NCBI GenBank assembly: GCA_910583995.1
Contig: CAJTYW010000005.1
Location: forward strand, 1 to 64,000
Reading direction: 5' to 3'
Length of the DNA: 64,000 bases
Source: an uncultured Christensenella sp.
GTDB lineage: Bacteria > Bacillota > Clostridia > Christensenellales > UBA3700
The first letter of the stretch is position 1; each line of letters starts with the position of its first letter. Both the position numbers and the translations under genes were made by a program. Of this stretch, positions 24,572 through 34,112 are shown piece by piece. The notes under the pieces were generated by a model, which made no database searches, had not been told where the DNA came from, and saw nothing but the letters and a program-made list of their open reading frames with translations.

Positions 24572-24588
24572 CAAAAATCGGTACTTTT
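24572..24588 (+). repeat. dispersed intergenic word, copy d
   Basis: CAAAAATCGGTACTTTT, preceded by AAAACCTTA, between the jag terminator and mnmE. Confidence 0.65.
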
Positions 24589-24638
24589 ATTATTTTTTCA
24601 TTTAATAGTGTAATTATATTTATACTTTATGGTGTGTT

Positions 24639-25973
24639 ATGTCAAAAACTATTGCAGCAATAGCCACTCCTTTTGGCACTGGTGCTATTGGAGTTATAAG
24701 GCTTAGCGGTGACAATTCTCTTAAAATTGCCAGTCAAGTTTTTTCAACAAAAAAACTTGATAATTTTTGTAATGCTACACCTAATTTTATGTACTTTGGC
24801 ACTATTAATTGCGAAAAGTTTAGCGACGAATGTCTTGCCGTTTACTTTAAAGCCCCACATTCCTTTACAGGCGAAGATGTTGTGGAATTTCAATGTCACG
24901 GTGGCATAAGACTTATTGAAGAAGTTTTAAATATATTATTAAAAAATGGTGCAACTCTTGCTGATAAAGGAGAATTTACAAAACGCGCTTTTTTAAATGG
25001 TAAATACTCTCTATCTCAAGCTGAAGGCATTATTGAAATGATAAACAGCGAAAATATTGCCGCCCTTAATGCCGGATATCGTCAGCTTAGCGGTAGTTTA
25101 AATAACAAAGTTTTAAAAATAGAAAATGATATATTAGATGTTACAGCATCGTTGGAAGCAAGTCTTGATTACCCTGAAGAACTTGAAGAAGAAGTAAGAG
25201 AAAATCTTCCTATTCAACTTGATAATATAAAAAATCAAATATCTATTTTATTAGATACTGCTAAACTTGGTAGAATTGTTAAAAATGGCATTAATGTTGC
25301 AATTATTGGTATGCCTAACATCGGTAAATCTTCCCTTTTAAACGCTATTTTAGGAAAGGATAGGGCAATTGTTACAGACATTGCGGGTACAACCCGTGAC
25401 ACGCTTGAAGAAAGAGTTGAAAGGAATGGTATTTTTATCAATTTTATTGATACTGCAGGTATTAGACAAACTTGCGATACTGTTGAAAAAATAGGCGTTG
25501 ACAAGGCAAAACAGAGCGCTAAAAACGCAGATATAATTGTTATGATGCTTAACGCTAATAAGACTATTTCCCACGAAGAAAAAGCTTTACTTGACGAATT
25601 TACTGACAAGCCTATTATCAAAGTATATAATAAAATGGATTTAGGTGTTTTAGATACAAATAATGACGGCATTGCTATTAGTGCCAAAACAGGCGAGAAT
25701 GTAGAGTTAATATTAAACAAAATTTGCGATAACTTTGTAACATGTAAAATTGACTCTAGCGGTGATATAATAACAAATATAAGGCATACACAAGCACTTT
25801 TAAATACTTATGAATTTATAAACAACGCTTGTCAGGATACGGAAAACACACCTTCAGAGTGTATTTTAATAGATTTAAAGTCAAGTTATTTAGAACTTGG
25901 AACTATAACTGGTAATACAGCAAGTGAAGATATTATTGATACTATTTTTAGCAAATTTTGCTTAGGAAAATAA
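24639..25973 (+). CDS. mnmE: tRNA modification GTPase MnmE
   Basis: 444 residues. An N-terminal formyl-THF-binding domain (1-115), a helical domain, and an inserted G domain (about 215-365) with GMPNIGKSSLLN, IAGTTRD, DTAGI and NKMD. The C-terminus FCLGK carries the conserved cysteine of the CxGK motif. With MnmG it makes the cmnm5 or related modification of wobble U34. The ribosome site is weak (GGTG). A TATACT -10-like box ends 12 nt before the ATG. Confidence 0.96.
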   Translation: MSKTIAAIATPFGTGAIGVIRLSGDNSLKIASQVFSTKKLDNFCNATPNFMYFGTINCEKFSDECLAVYFKAPHSFTGEDVVEFQCHGGIRLIEEVLNILLKNGATLADKGEFTKRAFLNGKYSLSQAEGIIEMINSENIAALNAGYRQLSGSLNNKVLKIENDILDVTASLEASLDYPEELEEEVRENLPIQLDNIKNQISILLDTAKLGRIVKNGINVAIIGMPNIGKSSLLNAILGKDRAIVTDIAGTTRDTLEERVERNGIFINFIDTAGIRQTCDTVEKIGVDKAKQSAKNADIIVMMLNANKTISHEEKALLDEFTDKPIIKVYNKMDLGVLDTNNDGIAISAKTGENVELILNKICDNFVTCKIDSSGDIITNIRHTQALLNTYEFINNACQDTENTPSECILIDLKSSYLELGTITGNTASEDIIDTIFSKFCLGK

Positions 25974-26051
25974 TTTTAATTACGATTTTCACATTGTTTT
26001 TTATAAATAAACATTTAAACATACAAATAATTTTTACTTTTAAGGATAAAT

Positions 26052-27908
26052 ATGATTAATAACAGTTTTTATGATTCGGTAGTTGTTGGAGCAGGACACG
26101 CAGGCGTTGAAGCGGCGTTAGCTCTTGCACGCCTAAATAAAAAAGTTTTACTTGTAACTTTATCTTTAGATAGTATATCTTTTATGGCTTGTAATCCAAA
26201 CATTGGCGGCACAGCAAAAGGTCATTTAGTAAGAGAGATTGATGCTTTAGGCGGTCAAATGGGTGTTTCTGCAGACGAATCACTTTTGCAACTTAGAATG
26301 TTAAATCTTTCAAAAGGTGCTGCAGTACATAGTTTAAGGGGACAGGAAGATAAGACTTTATACCACTTAAATATGAAAAAAGTCATTGAGAATGAGCCTA
26401 ATATTACTTTACTTCAAGGCGAAGTCGCAGAAATTTTAACCAATAGTAAAAACAAAGTTTGTGGTATAAAAACTGGTATGGGTAGCACATACAACTGTAA
26501 TGCAATAGTTGTATGCTCAGGTGTTTATCTTAATAGTAATATTGTTATTGGTGAGTACAGGAAAGAAGAAGGCCCAAGCGGTTTTTCAAGAAGTGCACTT
26601 TTAACTAATAGCCTAATTAATTTGGGTATAAATATTAGAAGATTTAAAACAGGTACTCCTGCAAGAGTAGATAAAAATACAATTGATTTTTCTAAAATGA
26701 CACCACAATATGGCGATAAAAATATATATTCTTTTTCTTTTATGAATGATAATTTTGAAAGTGCAAACTTACCTTGTTACTTAACTTACACTAACGAAAC
26801 CACTCATAAGATAATAAGGGATAATATACACCGCTCACCATTATACAATGGTTCTATCAAATCTGTAGGTCCTAGATACTGCCCAAGTATTGAAGACAAA
26901 GTTATGCGCTTTGCAGATAAAGATAGGCATCAAATTTTTATCGAACCTGAAAGTAGGTTTACTAATGAAATGTATGTACAAGGTATGTCAAGTAGCCTAC
27001 CTATTGACGTTCAACTTGATATGTATAGGTCAATTGCAGGGTTAGAAAATGTTAATATTATGAGATATGCTTATGCTATTGAATATGATTGCATAGACAG
27101 CGAACAACTTGATTTGACACTTATGGTAAAGCATATACCTGGCTTATTTATGGCAGGTCAAATTAATGGTAGTAGTGGCTATGAAGAAGCAGCAGCTCAA
27201 GGTTTAATTGCCGGTATAAATGCAAACCAATATCTTGATAATAAAAAGCCTTTGATATTGTCTCGTGATGAGTCATATATTGGAGTTTTAATAGATGATT
27301 TGGTTACAAAAGGCACAAATGAACCTTATAGAATGATGACTGCTAGGGCAGAATTTAGGCTTAATTTAAGGCAAGAAAACGCAGATATAAGGCTTACTGA
27401 ATACGGTAGACAAATAGGCTTAGTTAAGGACGATAGATATAACAAATTTAAAGATAAACTATCAAAAATTGTAAGTTACAATGAAATTTTAAATAGAAAT
27501 ATAAGCCCTAAAAAATTCTCTTCATTTTTTGAAAGTATTGGTGAGAGCATACCTTGTAATTCGCTATCATTTAAAGATATGTTAAAAAGAGCTAATATTA
27601 CAAGTGATAATTTGATTGATAATTTTGAAGAATTTAGCGGTTTAGATAGAAGAATTATGGCAGAAGTTGCTTCAACTATCAAATATGAAGGCTATTTAAA
27701 TAAACAAAACGCTAGCATAAAAGAACTTAAAAAATTGGAAGATAAAATTATACCAGAAGGTATAGATTATTCAAAAATAGAAGGCTTAAGACTTGAAGCC
27801 AGACAAAAACTTAACAAAATAAGACCATTAAATTTAGGACAAGCATCAAGAATAAGCGGAGTATCTCCTGCAGATATAACTGTATTAATGGTATATTTAT
27901 TTAAATAA
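26052..27908 (+). CDS. mnmG: tRNA uridine-5-carboxymethylaminomethyl modification enzyme MnmG
   Basis: 618 residues, full length. The FAD-binding motif is VVVGAGHAGVEAALALARL, followed by GGTAKGHLVREIDALGG and GTPAR motifs; the C-terminal helical domain contacts MnmE. AAGGA lies before the ATG. Standard neighbour order mnmE-mnmG-rsmG. Confidence 0.97.
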   Translation: MINNSFYDSVVVGAGHAGVEAALALARLNKKVLLVTLSLDSISFMACNPNIGGTAKGHLVREIDALGGQMGVSADESLLQLRMLNLSKGAAVHSLRGQEDKTLYHLNMKKVIENEPNITLLQGEVAEILTNSKNKVCGIKTGMGSTYNCNAIVVCSGVYLNSNIVIGEYRKEEGPSGFSRSALLTNSLINLGINIRRFKTGTPARVDKNTIDFSKMTPQYGDKNIYSFSFMNDNFESANLPCYLTYTNETTHKIIRDNIHRSPLYNGSIKSVGPRYCPSIEDKVMRFADKDRHQIFIEPESRFTNEMYVQGMSSSLPIDVQLDMYRSIAGLENVNIMRYAYAIEYDCIDSEQLDLTLMVKHIPGLFMAGQINGSSGYEEAAAQGLIAGINANQYLDNKKPLILSRDESYIGVLIDDLVTKGTNEPYRMMTARAEFRLNLRQENADIRLTEYGRQIGLVKDDRYNKFKDKLSKIVSYNEILNRNISPKKFSSFFESIGESIPCNSLSFKDMLKRANITSDNLIDNFEEFSGLDRRIMAEVASTIKYEGYLNKQNASIKELKKLEDKIIPEGIDYSKIEGLRLEARQKLNKIRPLNLGQASRISGVSPADITVLMVYLFK

Positions 27909-27941
27909 TAACTATTTACTTTATAATAAAAATGGTGTATA

Positions 27942-28631
27942 ATGGAATTATTGAATCAATATCTTACAAAACTAAATATAGAATTTGATGATACTACAAT
28001 CACTAAATTTGAAAATTACTATAATTTATTGATAGATTATAATCAAAAATTTAATTTAACCAGTATTACTGAAAAAAATGATGTTATTATAAAACATTTT
28101 GTAGATAGTTTGTATGGATATCAATTTTTTAAAGAAACTAATTATGTTGCAGATGTTGGAGCAGGTGCAGGCTTTCCATCAATACCACTTGCAATAATTT
28201 TACCTAATGTCAATTTTACTTTAATAGATAGTCTTAATAAAAGAGTTAATTTTTTAAATATAGTAAAAGAAGAATTACAGCTTAATAATATTACAGCAGT
28301 TCATTCAAGAGTGGAAGATTTTTGTACAAAAAACAGAAATTCATTTGATATAGCAACTGCAAGAGCAGTAGCAAGCCTTCCAACACTTTTAGAATATCTT
28401 GTTCCACTATTAAAAAAAGGTGGCAAAGCTATATGCTATAAGTCTTTAAATGCTGATAATGAACTTTTAATGTGCGATAATGCTTTTAAAAAATTAAACT
28501 GCAAACTTTATGAAAAATATGATTATACTCTACAGAATAATTTTAGAAGTATAGTTATAGTAAATAGTAATGATATATGTAATAAATGCTATCCAAGAAG
28601 TGGTAACAAACCAAAATTGAAACCACTATAA
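27942..28631 (+). CDS. rsmG: 16S rRNA (guanine527-N7)-methyltransferase RsmG
   Basis: 229 residues. Motif I is VADVGAGAGFPSIPLAI, followed by FTLIDSLNKRVNFL and the ATARAVASLPTLLEYL block typical of GidB/RsmG. It methylates G527 of 16S rRNA. Ribosome site weak (GGTG). It starts 33 bp after mnmG. Confidence 0.96.
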   Translation: MELLNQYLTKLNIEFDDTTITKFENYYNLLIDYNQKFNLTSITEKNDVIIKHFVDSLYGYQFFKETNYVADVGAGAGFPSIPLAIILPNVNFTLIDSLNKRVNFLNIVKEELQLNNITAVHSRVEDFCTKNRNSFDIATARAVASLPTLLEYLVPLLKKGGKAICYKSLNADNELLMCDNAFKKLNCKLYEKYDYTLQNNFRSIVIVNSNDICNKCYPRSGNKPKLKPL

Positions 28632-28645
28632 ATAAAATAACCTTT

Positions 28646-28662
28646 CAAAAATCGGGGTTAAT
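28646..28662 (+). repeat. dispersed intergenic word, copy e
   Basis: CAAAAATCGGGGTTAAT, preceded by AACCTTT, between rsmG and parB. Confidence 0.6.
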
Positions 28663-28707
28663 TTATATAAATACAAAAATAAAATTCTTATTTCAAGAGG
28701 TAAATAT

Positions 28708-29589
28708 ATGAAAAAAACAGGTCAAGGCTTAGGATTAGGTGCATTGTTTAATGATTATTCTCAAGACAATATAACCACTTATGATGTAAATGGTGTTTTA
28801 AACAAAGGTGTGGAAGAAATGGATATAGATTCAGTTATTCCAAACCCAGACCAACCACGTAAAAACTTTGATGAAGAACTTCTTAAAGAGCTAGCAATAA
28901 GTATTAAAAGATATGGAGTTATTCAACCTATTACCGTTGTTAAAAGCGGTTTAAAATACATTATTATTGCAGGTGAGAGAAGATATCGTGCAAGTAAACT
29001 AGCCGGTTTAAAACAAATACCTGTTATTGTTAAAGATTATTCAGAAAAAGAATGTAAAGAAATAGCTTTGATAGAAAACTTACAAAGAGAAGATTTAAAC
29101 CCTATCGAAGAAGCTATGGCTTTTAGAAAATTAATAGACGAATATGACTTGTCTCAAGAAGAACTTGCTAACAACTTAGGTAAAAGCCGTCCTGCTATTG
29201 CAAATAGCCTTAGACTTTTAACTTTGCACCCTGAAGTTCAAAGACTAGTTGTTGACGGTAGACTTTCTGCTGGCCACGCTAGATGTTTAGTTGCTGTAAA
29301 AGATTTTGATGTTCAATTAAAGTATGCAAATGCAGCTGCAGATAAAAAAATGAGCGTTCGTGAATTGGAAATGATGGTAAATGCTTATTTAAATCCTAGC
29401 AGTGATACTCCTAAGAAAACTATTAAACTTACTCAAGAATTAAAAGAGTTTGTTAACGATATGCAAAGAATTTTTGCTACAAAAGTTAAAATTGTTGGTA
29501 ACGAAGAAAAAGGTAGAATCTATATGGATTATTACACTAAAGACGACTTACAAAGAATTTATGAACTTATGGACTCTTTAAAAAAATAA
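28708..29589 (+). CDS. parB: chromosome-partitioning protein ParB (Spo0J family)
   Basis: 293 residues. The CTP-binding motifs are present: QPITVVKSG, GERRYRASKLAG and ENLQREDLNPIEEA; the helix-turn-helix reads LGKSRPAIANSLRLL. The arginine in GKSR is typical of parS-binding ParB, while Noc proteins usually have glutamine there, so this gene should recognise the parS sites at 18.2-20.9 kb. AGAGG precedes the ATG. The usual parA (soj) neighbour is absent. A Noc identity cannot be fully excluded. Confidence 0.93.
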   Translation: MKKTGQGLGLGALFNDYSQDNITTYDVNGVLNKGVEEMDIDSVIPNPDQPRKNFDEELLKELAISIKRYGVIQPITVVKSGLKYIIIAGERRYRASKLAGLKQIPVIVKDYSEKECKEIALIENLQREDLNPIEEAMAFRKLIDEYDLSQEELANNLGKSRPAIANSLRLLTLHPEVQRLVVDGRLSAGHARCLVAVKDFDVQLKYANAAADKKMSVRELEMMVNAYLNPSSDTPKKTIKLTQELKEFVNDMQRIFATKVKIVGNEEKGRIYMDYYTKDDLQRIYELMDSLKK

Positions 29590-29708
29590 AAAACTTTACT
29601 TATTTGTAAATAATTAATAAAATTAATACAAATTTTTAATAAAATTATTTACAATTAATTATCATAATGATATAATATTAATATAATTATTAATGGAGGT
29701 GCAAAATT

Positions 29709-29939
29709 ATGGCTAATTTGAATAGTGAATTCAAAAAATTACCTAGACTTGTACAAATTTTATTGCTTTTGATTCCAGGTATTGGTTGGATTACAGAAAT
29801 CGTTGTACGTTTATCTGCTTTTCTTAACGGCAAAGCAACAAATCAAATTATAGCACTTGTTCTTGCTATTTTCATTCCATTCTTCAGCTGGATTGACTTG
29901 ATTTGGGTAATTTTGTTCAAGAAACTTATCTTGACCTGA
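29709..29939 (+). CDS. small two-helix membrane protein
   Basis: 76 residues with two hydrophobic segments (about 13-34 and 46-72) and a PGIGWITEIVVRL motif between. A perfect GGAGG lies before the ATG and a strong terminator follows 18 bp after the stop, so it is a real monocistronic gene. It recalls small YqaE/Pmp3-like proteins in layout only; no family assigned. Confidence 0.75.
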   Translation: MANLNSEFKKLPRLVQILLLLIPGIGWITEIVVRLSAFLNGKATNQIIALVLAIFIPFFSWIDLIWVILFKKLILT

Positions 29940-29957
29940 TAAACTTTAAAGAGAATA

Positions 29958-29988
29958 AAAAAGATTCGGAAAAAATCCGAATCTTTTT
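29958..29988 (+). terminator. terminator after 29709 gene
   Basis: A perfect 13-bp stem (AAAAAGATTCGGA / TCCGAATCTTTTT) with a 5-nt loop. Confidence 0.9.
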
Positions 29989-30124
29989 TATTTTTATATA
30001 TTTTTTTTTATTTTTTATTTATTAAATTATATTTATATTTTACCATAAATTAATTATTTATTTCTTTATCAAGTATATCAAATAATTGTTTTTTTTATCT
30101 AAATTAAAATAATTTATAAAAGAA

Positions 30125-30151
30125 AAAAGCACTATTAAAAATAATGCTTTT
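30125..30151 (-). terminator. terminator of the dnaA operon
   Basis: Minus-strand stem AAAAGCA / TGCTTTT with AT-rich inner pairing and a T run, overlapping the stop codon of the methyltransferase gene. Confidence 0.7.
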
Positions 30152-31154
30152 ATTTTTTTGCAACTATTAAATCTCTGTTTATTGCTTGGTCTACTCTATG
30201 CCCGAAATTAATTAAATTTTCATTATCTAACACTTTAAAGCCTTTTGATTTTAATATTTCTTCAAAATATTTTCTTTTCAACAAAAATGTATTCCACGAT
30301 AATATTAATACACCATTTTCATTAAGTACATTTTTCCACGCTGTTAAACTACTTTCCAATAGTTCTTTAGGACTTCTCGTAAAAGAATTTTGCTTTTCGT
30401 TAGTTATATTACTATGTTTTACACCGTAAGGCAAGTCACCAACAATAATATCAAAATAATCTTTTTTATAAATTTTATCGCTATAAATAGTGTTGATTGA
30501 TACTACTTCAAATATTTTAATATCTTTACTTTCTTTAGTTTTTGTTATTTCAAAAATATTTTTTTCTGCTTTAAAGCTTTTATTAGCACCACTAAATTTT
30601 TCTTTTTTATATTTAAATTTAAATTTTTCGTTTTCTAAAAATTTTCTTAAAAATACAGCTGTTTCATCTACAACTTTTGCTGCTATTTCTATACCATAAC
30701 AATTATAGCTCTGAGATAAACCTTCGTAAAGGGAAGTACCTTTGCCACAAATAGGGTCTAACAAATTAATATTATCTTCTTTTTCTATCAAAAAGCTACC
30801 AATATTTATCATAAGTTTAGTAAAATATTCATTAGTTTTGCCTGAATACTTTAATAAACTACTTATATTGTTATTTATATATTCTAAATTATTTTTTTCA
30901 ATAGGTTTTAAAAGATTATCCTTATACTCAAACAAACCTAATAAAAAAGATAGTTTACTTATATATTTATTATATTTTTCAATATTTTCACAGTCAAAAA
31001 TCAAATAATTTAAACCACAAATATTTGTTAATTTAATATTTTTTGAAAAATTATATTTTTGGTTTAAAATATTAAATTCTGAAAAAATGATTTTTTCAGA
31101 ATTTATATTATATGTTAAATAATGTTTTGGATTTATTAAAATTGCATAATCCAT
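30150..31154 (-). CDS. TRM11/UPF0020-like RNA methyltransferase
   Basis: 334 residues. The C-terminal half is an amino-methyltransferase of the TRM11/UPF0020 group: LLDPICGKGTSLYEGL (motif I) and DIIVGDLPYGVKHSN, a variant of the (D/N)PPY catalytic motif. The phrase YSGKTNEYFTKLM is typical of the linker in these enzymes. The N-terminal 110 residues are divergent. Such enzymes make m2G or m2,2G in tRNA or rRNA. It starts 2 bp after the dnaN stop, with GATGGG as ribosome site inside the end of dnaN, so it belongs to the dnaA-dnaN transcript. The usual S4-domain gene yaaA is absent. Confidence 0.75.
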   Translation of the reverse strand: MDYAILINPKHYLTYNINSEKIIFSEFNILNQKYNFSKNIKLTNICGLNYLIFDCENIEKYNKYISKLSFLLGLFEYKDNLLKPIEKNNLEYINNNISSLLKYSGKTNEYFTKLMINIGSFLIEKEDNINLLDPICGKGTSLYEGLSQSYNCYGIEIAAKVVDETAVFLRKFLENEKFKFKYKKEKFSGANKSFKAEKNIFEITKTKESKDIKIFEVVSINTIYSDKIYKKDYFDIIVGDLPYGVKHSNITNEKQNSFTRSPKELLESSLTAWKNVLNENGVLILSWNTFLLKRKYFEEILKSKGFKVLDNENLINFGHRVDQAINRDLIVAKK

Positions 31155-31156
31155 AA

Positions 31157-32260
31157 TTAGCCCATCAACCTTACTGGTAAAATCAAATATAAAAATTCGT
31201 CGCCACTAAGCGGAGTAATAACACAAGGTTGAATACTTGAAGAAAAATTAATTTTTATATACTCTGAATCAATAGCTTTTAAGCAATCTGCCAAAAATTT
31301 AGAGTTTAAAGCAAGTTTCATATCTTTACCTTGCATATTTACAGGCACTTTTTCATTAATATTGCCAATTTCAGCATTTGCATCAATAGTCATAATACTT
31401 TCTGCAATTTCTATTTTGATTAGGTTAGCTTGTACATTTCTTGAAATAATAGAAACTCTATCCAAAGTTTGCTCTAATTGTTCACAATTAACTTTTATTT
31501 CAGTAATGCTTTCCTTTGGTATAATTCTTTCATAATTTACAAATTCACCTTCAATTAATTGAGCAATAACTTTTGTATGTCCCATATCTGCCATAATTTT
31601 TTTGTTATTTAAAGAAATAGTTATTATTTCATCGTTATCGTTTGAAAGTTTAGAAATTTCATTTAAAGCTCTTGCAGGTACAATAACTTTAAAATCTCCA
31701 CTAGGAACAGATAAAGGTTGTTTTGTAATAGCAAGTCTTAAACCATCAATTGCTATCATTGAAATTTCCTTGCCTTTAATTTTCATTAAGCAACCTTTCA
31801 AAACAGGTCTTGAATCGTCAGGAGCTGCACAAAAAGCTGTTTTATTAACCATATCTTTAAATTGATTTTGCATCATACTAAAAACATTATCAAAATTATT
31901 ATCAATAAATTTAGGATATTCGTCAGCTCTAAAAAGCATAATTTTAGAAACGCTGTCCATATATTTAATGTTCAATATTTTCTCGTCTAAGCACTCTAGC
32001 TCAACTTGTTGGCTTCCCATTTTTCTGACAAGTTCAGACATAAGCTTGCCGGGAACAACAATTTCACCTTCAAGCAAAATTTTAGCGTTTATTGTATTTT
32101 CGATAGTTATTTCTGTATCGGAAGCAGTTAGAGTTAAGGTATTGCCAAGAGCAGTAATTTTAACACCTTCAAGAATAGGAATGTTTGATTTTCCGGAAAT
32201 AGCTTTTGTTACCTTTGCAAAAGAATCTGCTAAATCAAGACCGTTACAATATAATTTCAT
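31157..32260 (-). CDS. dnaN: DNA polymerase III beta subunit (sliding clamp)
   Basis: 367 residues, normal length, with three topologically similar clamp domains and the C-terminal LYLILPVRLMG end typical of DnaN. Strong GGAG before the ATG. It follows dnaA by 327 bp; that gap carries a cluster of DnaA boxes. It is read against the inferred direction of fork movement. Confidence 0.96.
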   Translation of the reverse strand: MKLYCNGLDLADSFAKVTKAISGKSNIPILEGVKITALGNTLTLTASDTEITIENTINAKILLEGEIVVPGKLMSELVRKMGSQQVELECLDEKILNIKYMDSVSKIMLFRADEYPKFIDNNFDNVFSMMQNQFKDMVNKTAFCAAPDDSRPVLKGCLMKIKGKEISMIAIDGLRLAITKQPLSVPSGDFKVIVPARALNEISKLSNDNDEIITISLNNKKIMADMGHTKVIAQLIEGEFVNYERIIPKESITEIKVNCEQLEQTLDRVSIISRNVQANLIKIEIAESIMTIDANAEIGNINEKVPVNMQGKDMKLALNSKFLADCLKAIDSEYIKINFSSSIQPCVITPLSGDEFLYLILPVRLMG

Positions 32261-32388
32261 AATAACTCCTTATAACACAATGTTTTATAGTGTTTATTTT
32301 TTAGTTTTTTTATTAAATTAAAGTTTTTAAATAATTTTTTGATATATTATATTTAGTATTTATAGATAATAATAGTAGTATTAATACC

Positions 32389-32539
32389 TGTGGAAATGTG
32401 GATAAACAACAATCTATTAAAAATAGCTATGATTTTTGGCAAAAAAAGTAAATTTTTAATAATTTTTTATTAACATAAAATGTGGATAATTATGTGTTAT
32501 TTATCAACATTAATCCACAAAAATATTAGGTTGTCCACA
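32389..32539. other. DnaA-box cluster between dnaA and dnaN
   Basis: Exact minus-strand TTATCCACA boxes at 32397-32405 and 32481-32489, plus variants: TGTGGAAAT at 32389, TTATCAACA at 32501-32509, TAATCCACA at 32511-32519 and TTGTCCACA at 32531-32539. The sequence between them is extremely AT-rich. It may be a second origin part (as in bipartite Bacillus-type origins), a DnaA autoregulation site, or a titration site. Confidence 0.85.
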
Positions 32540-32587
32540 AAGTCAAAAATTAAGCTAATTTTTAAAGAAAAAAGTGTCTTATAAAAA

Positions 32588-33976
32588 CTATTTTTTCTTT
32601 ATAATTTCAGTCAAATCTTTAATGTAATTTGCGTACCTGTAATCGGTAGAAATAAGGTCTGAAATTTTATCTCTTGCGTGAATTATAGTAGAGTGGTCAC
32701 GGCCGCCCATAAAGTCACCAATAGAAACAAGAGGTACAGAAATTAAATCTGAAATCAAATATATAGCTATTTGTCTTGCTTCTGCAATATTTTTTGTTTT
32801 CTTTTTACTTGTAATATCTTTTTGGTCGATATTAAAGTAGTCAGAAACACATTTAACAATAAATTGCATAGTAACAGGACCGCTAATATTGTCAATATCG
32901 TCTTTTAAGGCATTGTTTACAATATCTAAGTTGTTTGCCTTTACATTGTTTAAATTGCAATAGTAAATAACTTTTGATAAAGCACCTTCAAGTTCCCTTA
33001 TATTGGTATTTATGCACTCTGCAATGTAATTTAATACGTCACTAGATACATCAAATTTTTTGTTATAAGCTTTTTTTCTCAATATAGCAATTCTTGTTTC
33101 CAAATCTGGACTACTTATATCAACAGTAAGGCCGCTTTGAAATCTTGATGTAAGTCTTTCATCAATATTGTCAATTTTTTTAGGGTGACAGTCTGATGTA
33201 AAAACTATTTGTTTTTTTGCTTGATATAATTCATTAAACAAATGGAATAAAGCTTCTTGAGTACTTGGCTTTCCTGATATAAACTGAATATCGTCAATCA
33301 TCAAAACATCTAAATTACGATATTTATTTCTAAATTGTCTGTTCATATCGTTTGAGTTATTGTTTTTGATGCTGTCAATATAATCATTTGTAAAGTTTTC
33401 GGAAGTCATATAAATAATTTTCTTTTTAGGAGAATGACTTTTTATATAATTTCCTATAGCGTGCATAATATGAGTTTTACCAAGACCTACTCCACCATAA
33501 ATAAATAGTGGGTTATGTTGTACTCCAGGGTTTTCTGCAACAGTTTGTGCTGCAACAAAAGCTGCTTTATTGCTACCACCTGTAACAAAGTTATCAAAAG
33601 AGTAGCTAGCTTCAAAAGAAGTGTAGTAGTCCTTTGAATTTGTAGTTTTTGTATCTTCTTCCTGTGGTTCTTCTTCCGCAGCTATAATAGATTTAGGTGC
33701 ATCTACAAAACTATCCATATCTGAAGTTGTAATAATTTGAACACCTTCGATATATTGATTAAATTGCATAACAGCTTTTTCAATAATAGGTTTGTAAGAT
33801 TTATTTATAGATTTTTTGCACGACTCATAAGGAGCGATAAGTATCAATTGATTACCGCTTATAGAAATAGGCTCAAGACTTGCTATAAAAACATCATAGA
33901 AAATTTGAGACACAGATTTTGAGATAATAGGAAGTGCTTTTTTCCAAAGTTCTTGTATTTCGTTTATATTATTCAT
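32588..33976 (-). CDS. dnaA: chromosomal replication initiator DnaA
   Basis: 462 residues. Domain I (about 1-85), linker, the AAA+ domain with Walker A GGVGLGKTHIMHAIG and Walker B VLMIDDIQF, and the DNA-binding domain IV with FMGGRDHSTIIHA. The gene has no ribosome site. Its -10 box (TATAAT, 33983-33988) ends 6 nt before the ATG and the -35 (TTGAAA, 34006-34011) is 17 nt away, so the transcript should begin at the ATG. Divergent from recF. Orientation is opposite to most right-arm genes. Confidence 0.97.
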   Translation of the reverse strand: MNNINEIQELWKKALPIISKSVSQIFYDVFIASLEPISISGNQLILIAPYESCKKSINKSYKPIIEKAVMQFNQYIEGVQIITTSDMDSFVDAPKSIIAAEEEPQEEDTKTTNSKDYYTSFEASYSFDNFVTGGSNKAAFVAAQTVAENPGVQHNPLFIYGGVGLGKTHIMHAIGNYIKSHSPKKKIIYMTSENFTNDYIDSIKNNNSNDMNRQFRNKYRNLDVLMIDDIQFISGKPSTQEALFHLFNELYQAKKQIVFTSDCHPKKIDNIDERLTSRFQSGLTVDISSPDLETRIAILRKKAYNKKFDVSSDVLNYIAECINTNIRELEGALSKVIYYCNLNNVKANNLDIVNNALKDDIDNISGPVTMQFIVKCVSDYFNIDQKDITSKKKTKNIAEARQIAIYLISDLISVPLVSIGDFMGGRDHSTIIHARDKISDLISTDYRYANYIKDLTEIIKKK

Positions 33977-33982
33977 ATAAAT

Positions 33983-34011
33983 ATTATACTATTTTTTTTA
34001 AATATTTTCAA
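33983..34011 (-). promoter_or_regulatory. dnaA promoter, predicted leaderless
   Basis: TTGAAA, 17-nt spacer, TATAAT, then 6 nt to the dnaA ATG. The +1 therefore falls on or next to the A of the ATG. No Shine-Dalgarno sequence is present. Confidence 0.75.
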
Positions 34012-34077
34012 GGCTTTTTGCACATTAATTTTATTAAATTTTTTATTATACATATAAATAAAAATATAAGCGATTGA

Positions 34078-34106
34078 TTGATAAATAAAAAAAAATGTGT
34101 TAAAAT
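34078..34106 (+). promoter_or_regulatory. recF promoter, predicted leaderless
   Basis: TTGATA, 17-nt spacer, TAAAAT with an extended TGT before it, then 6 nt to the recF ATG. No Shine-Dalgarno sequence is present. Confidence 0.7.
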
Positions 34107-34112
34107 AAAACT

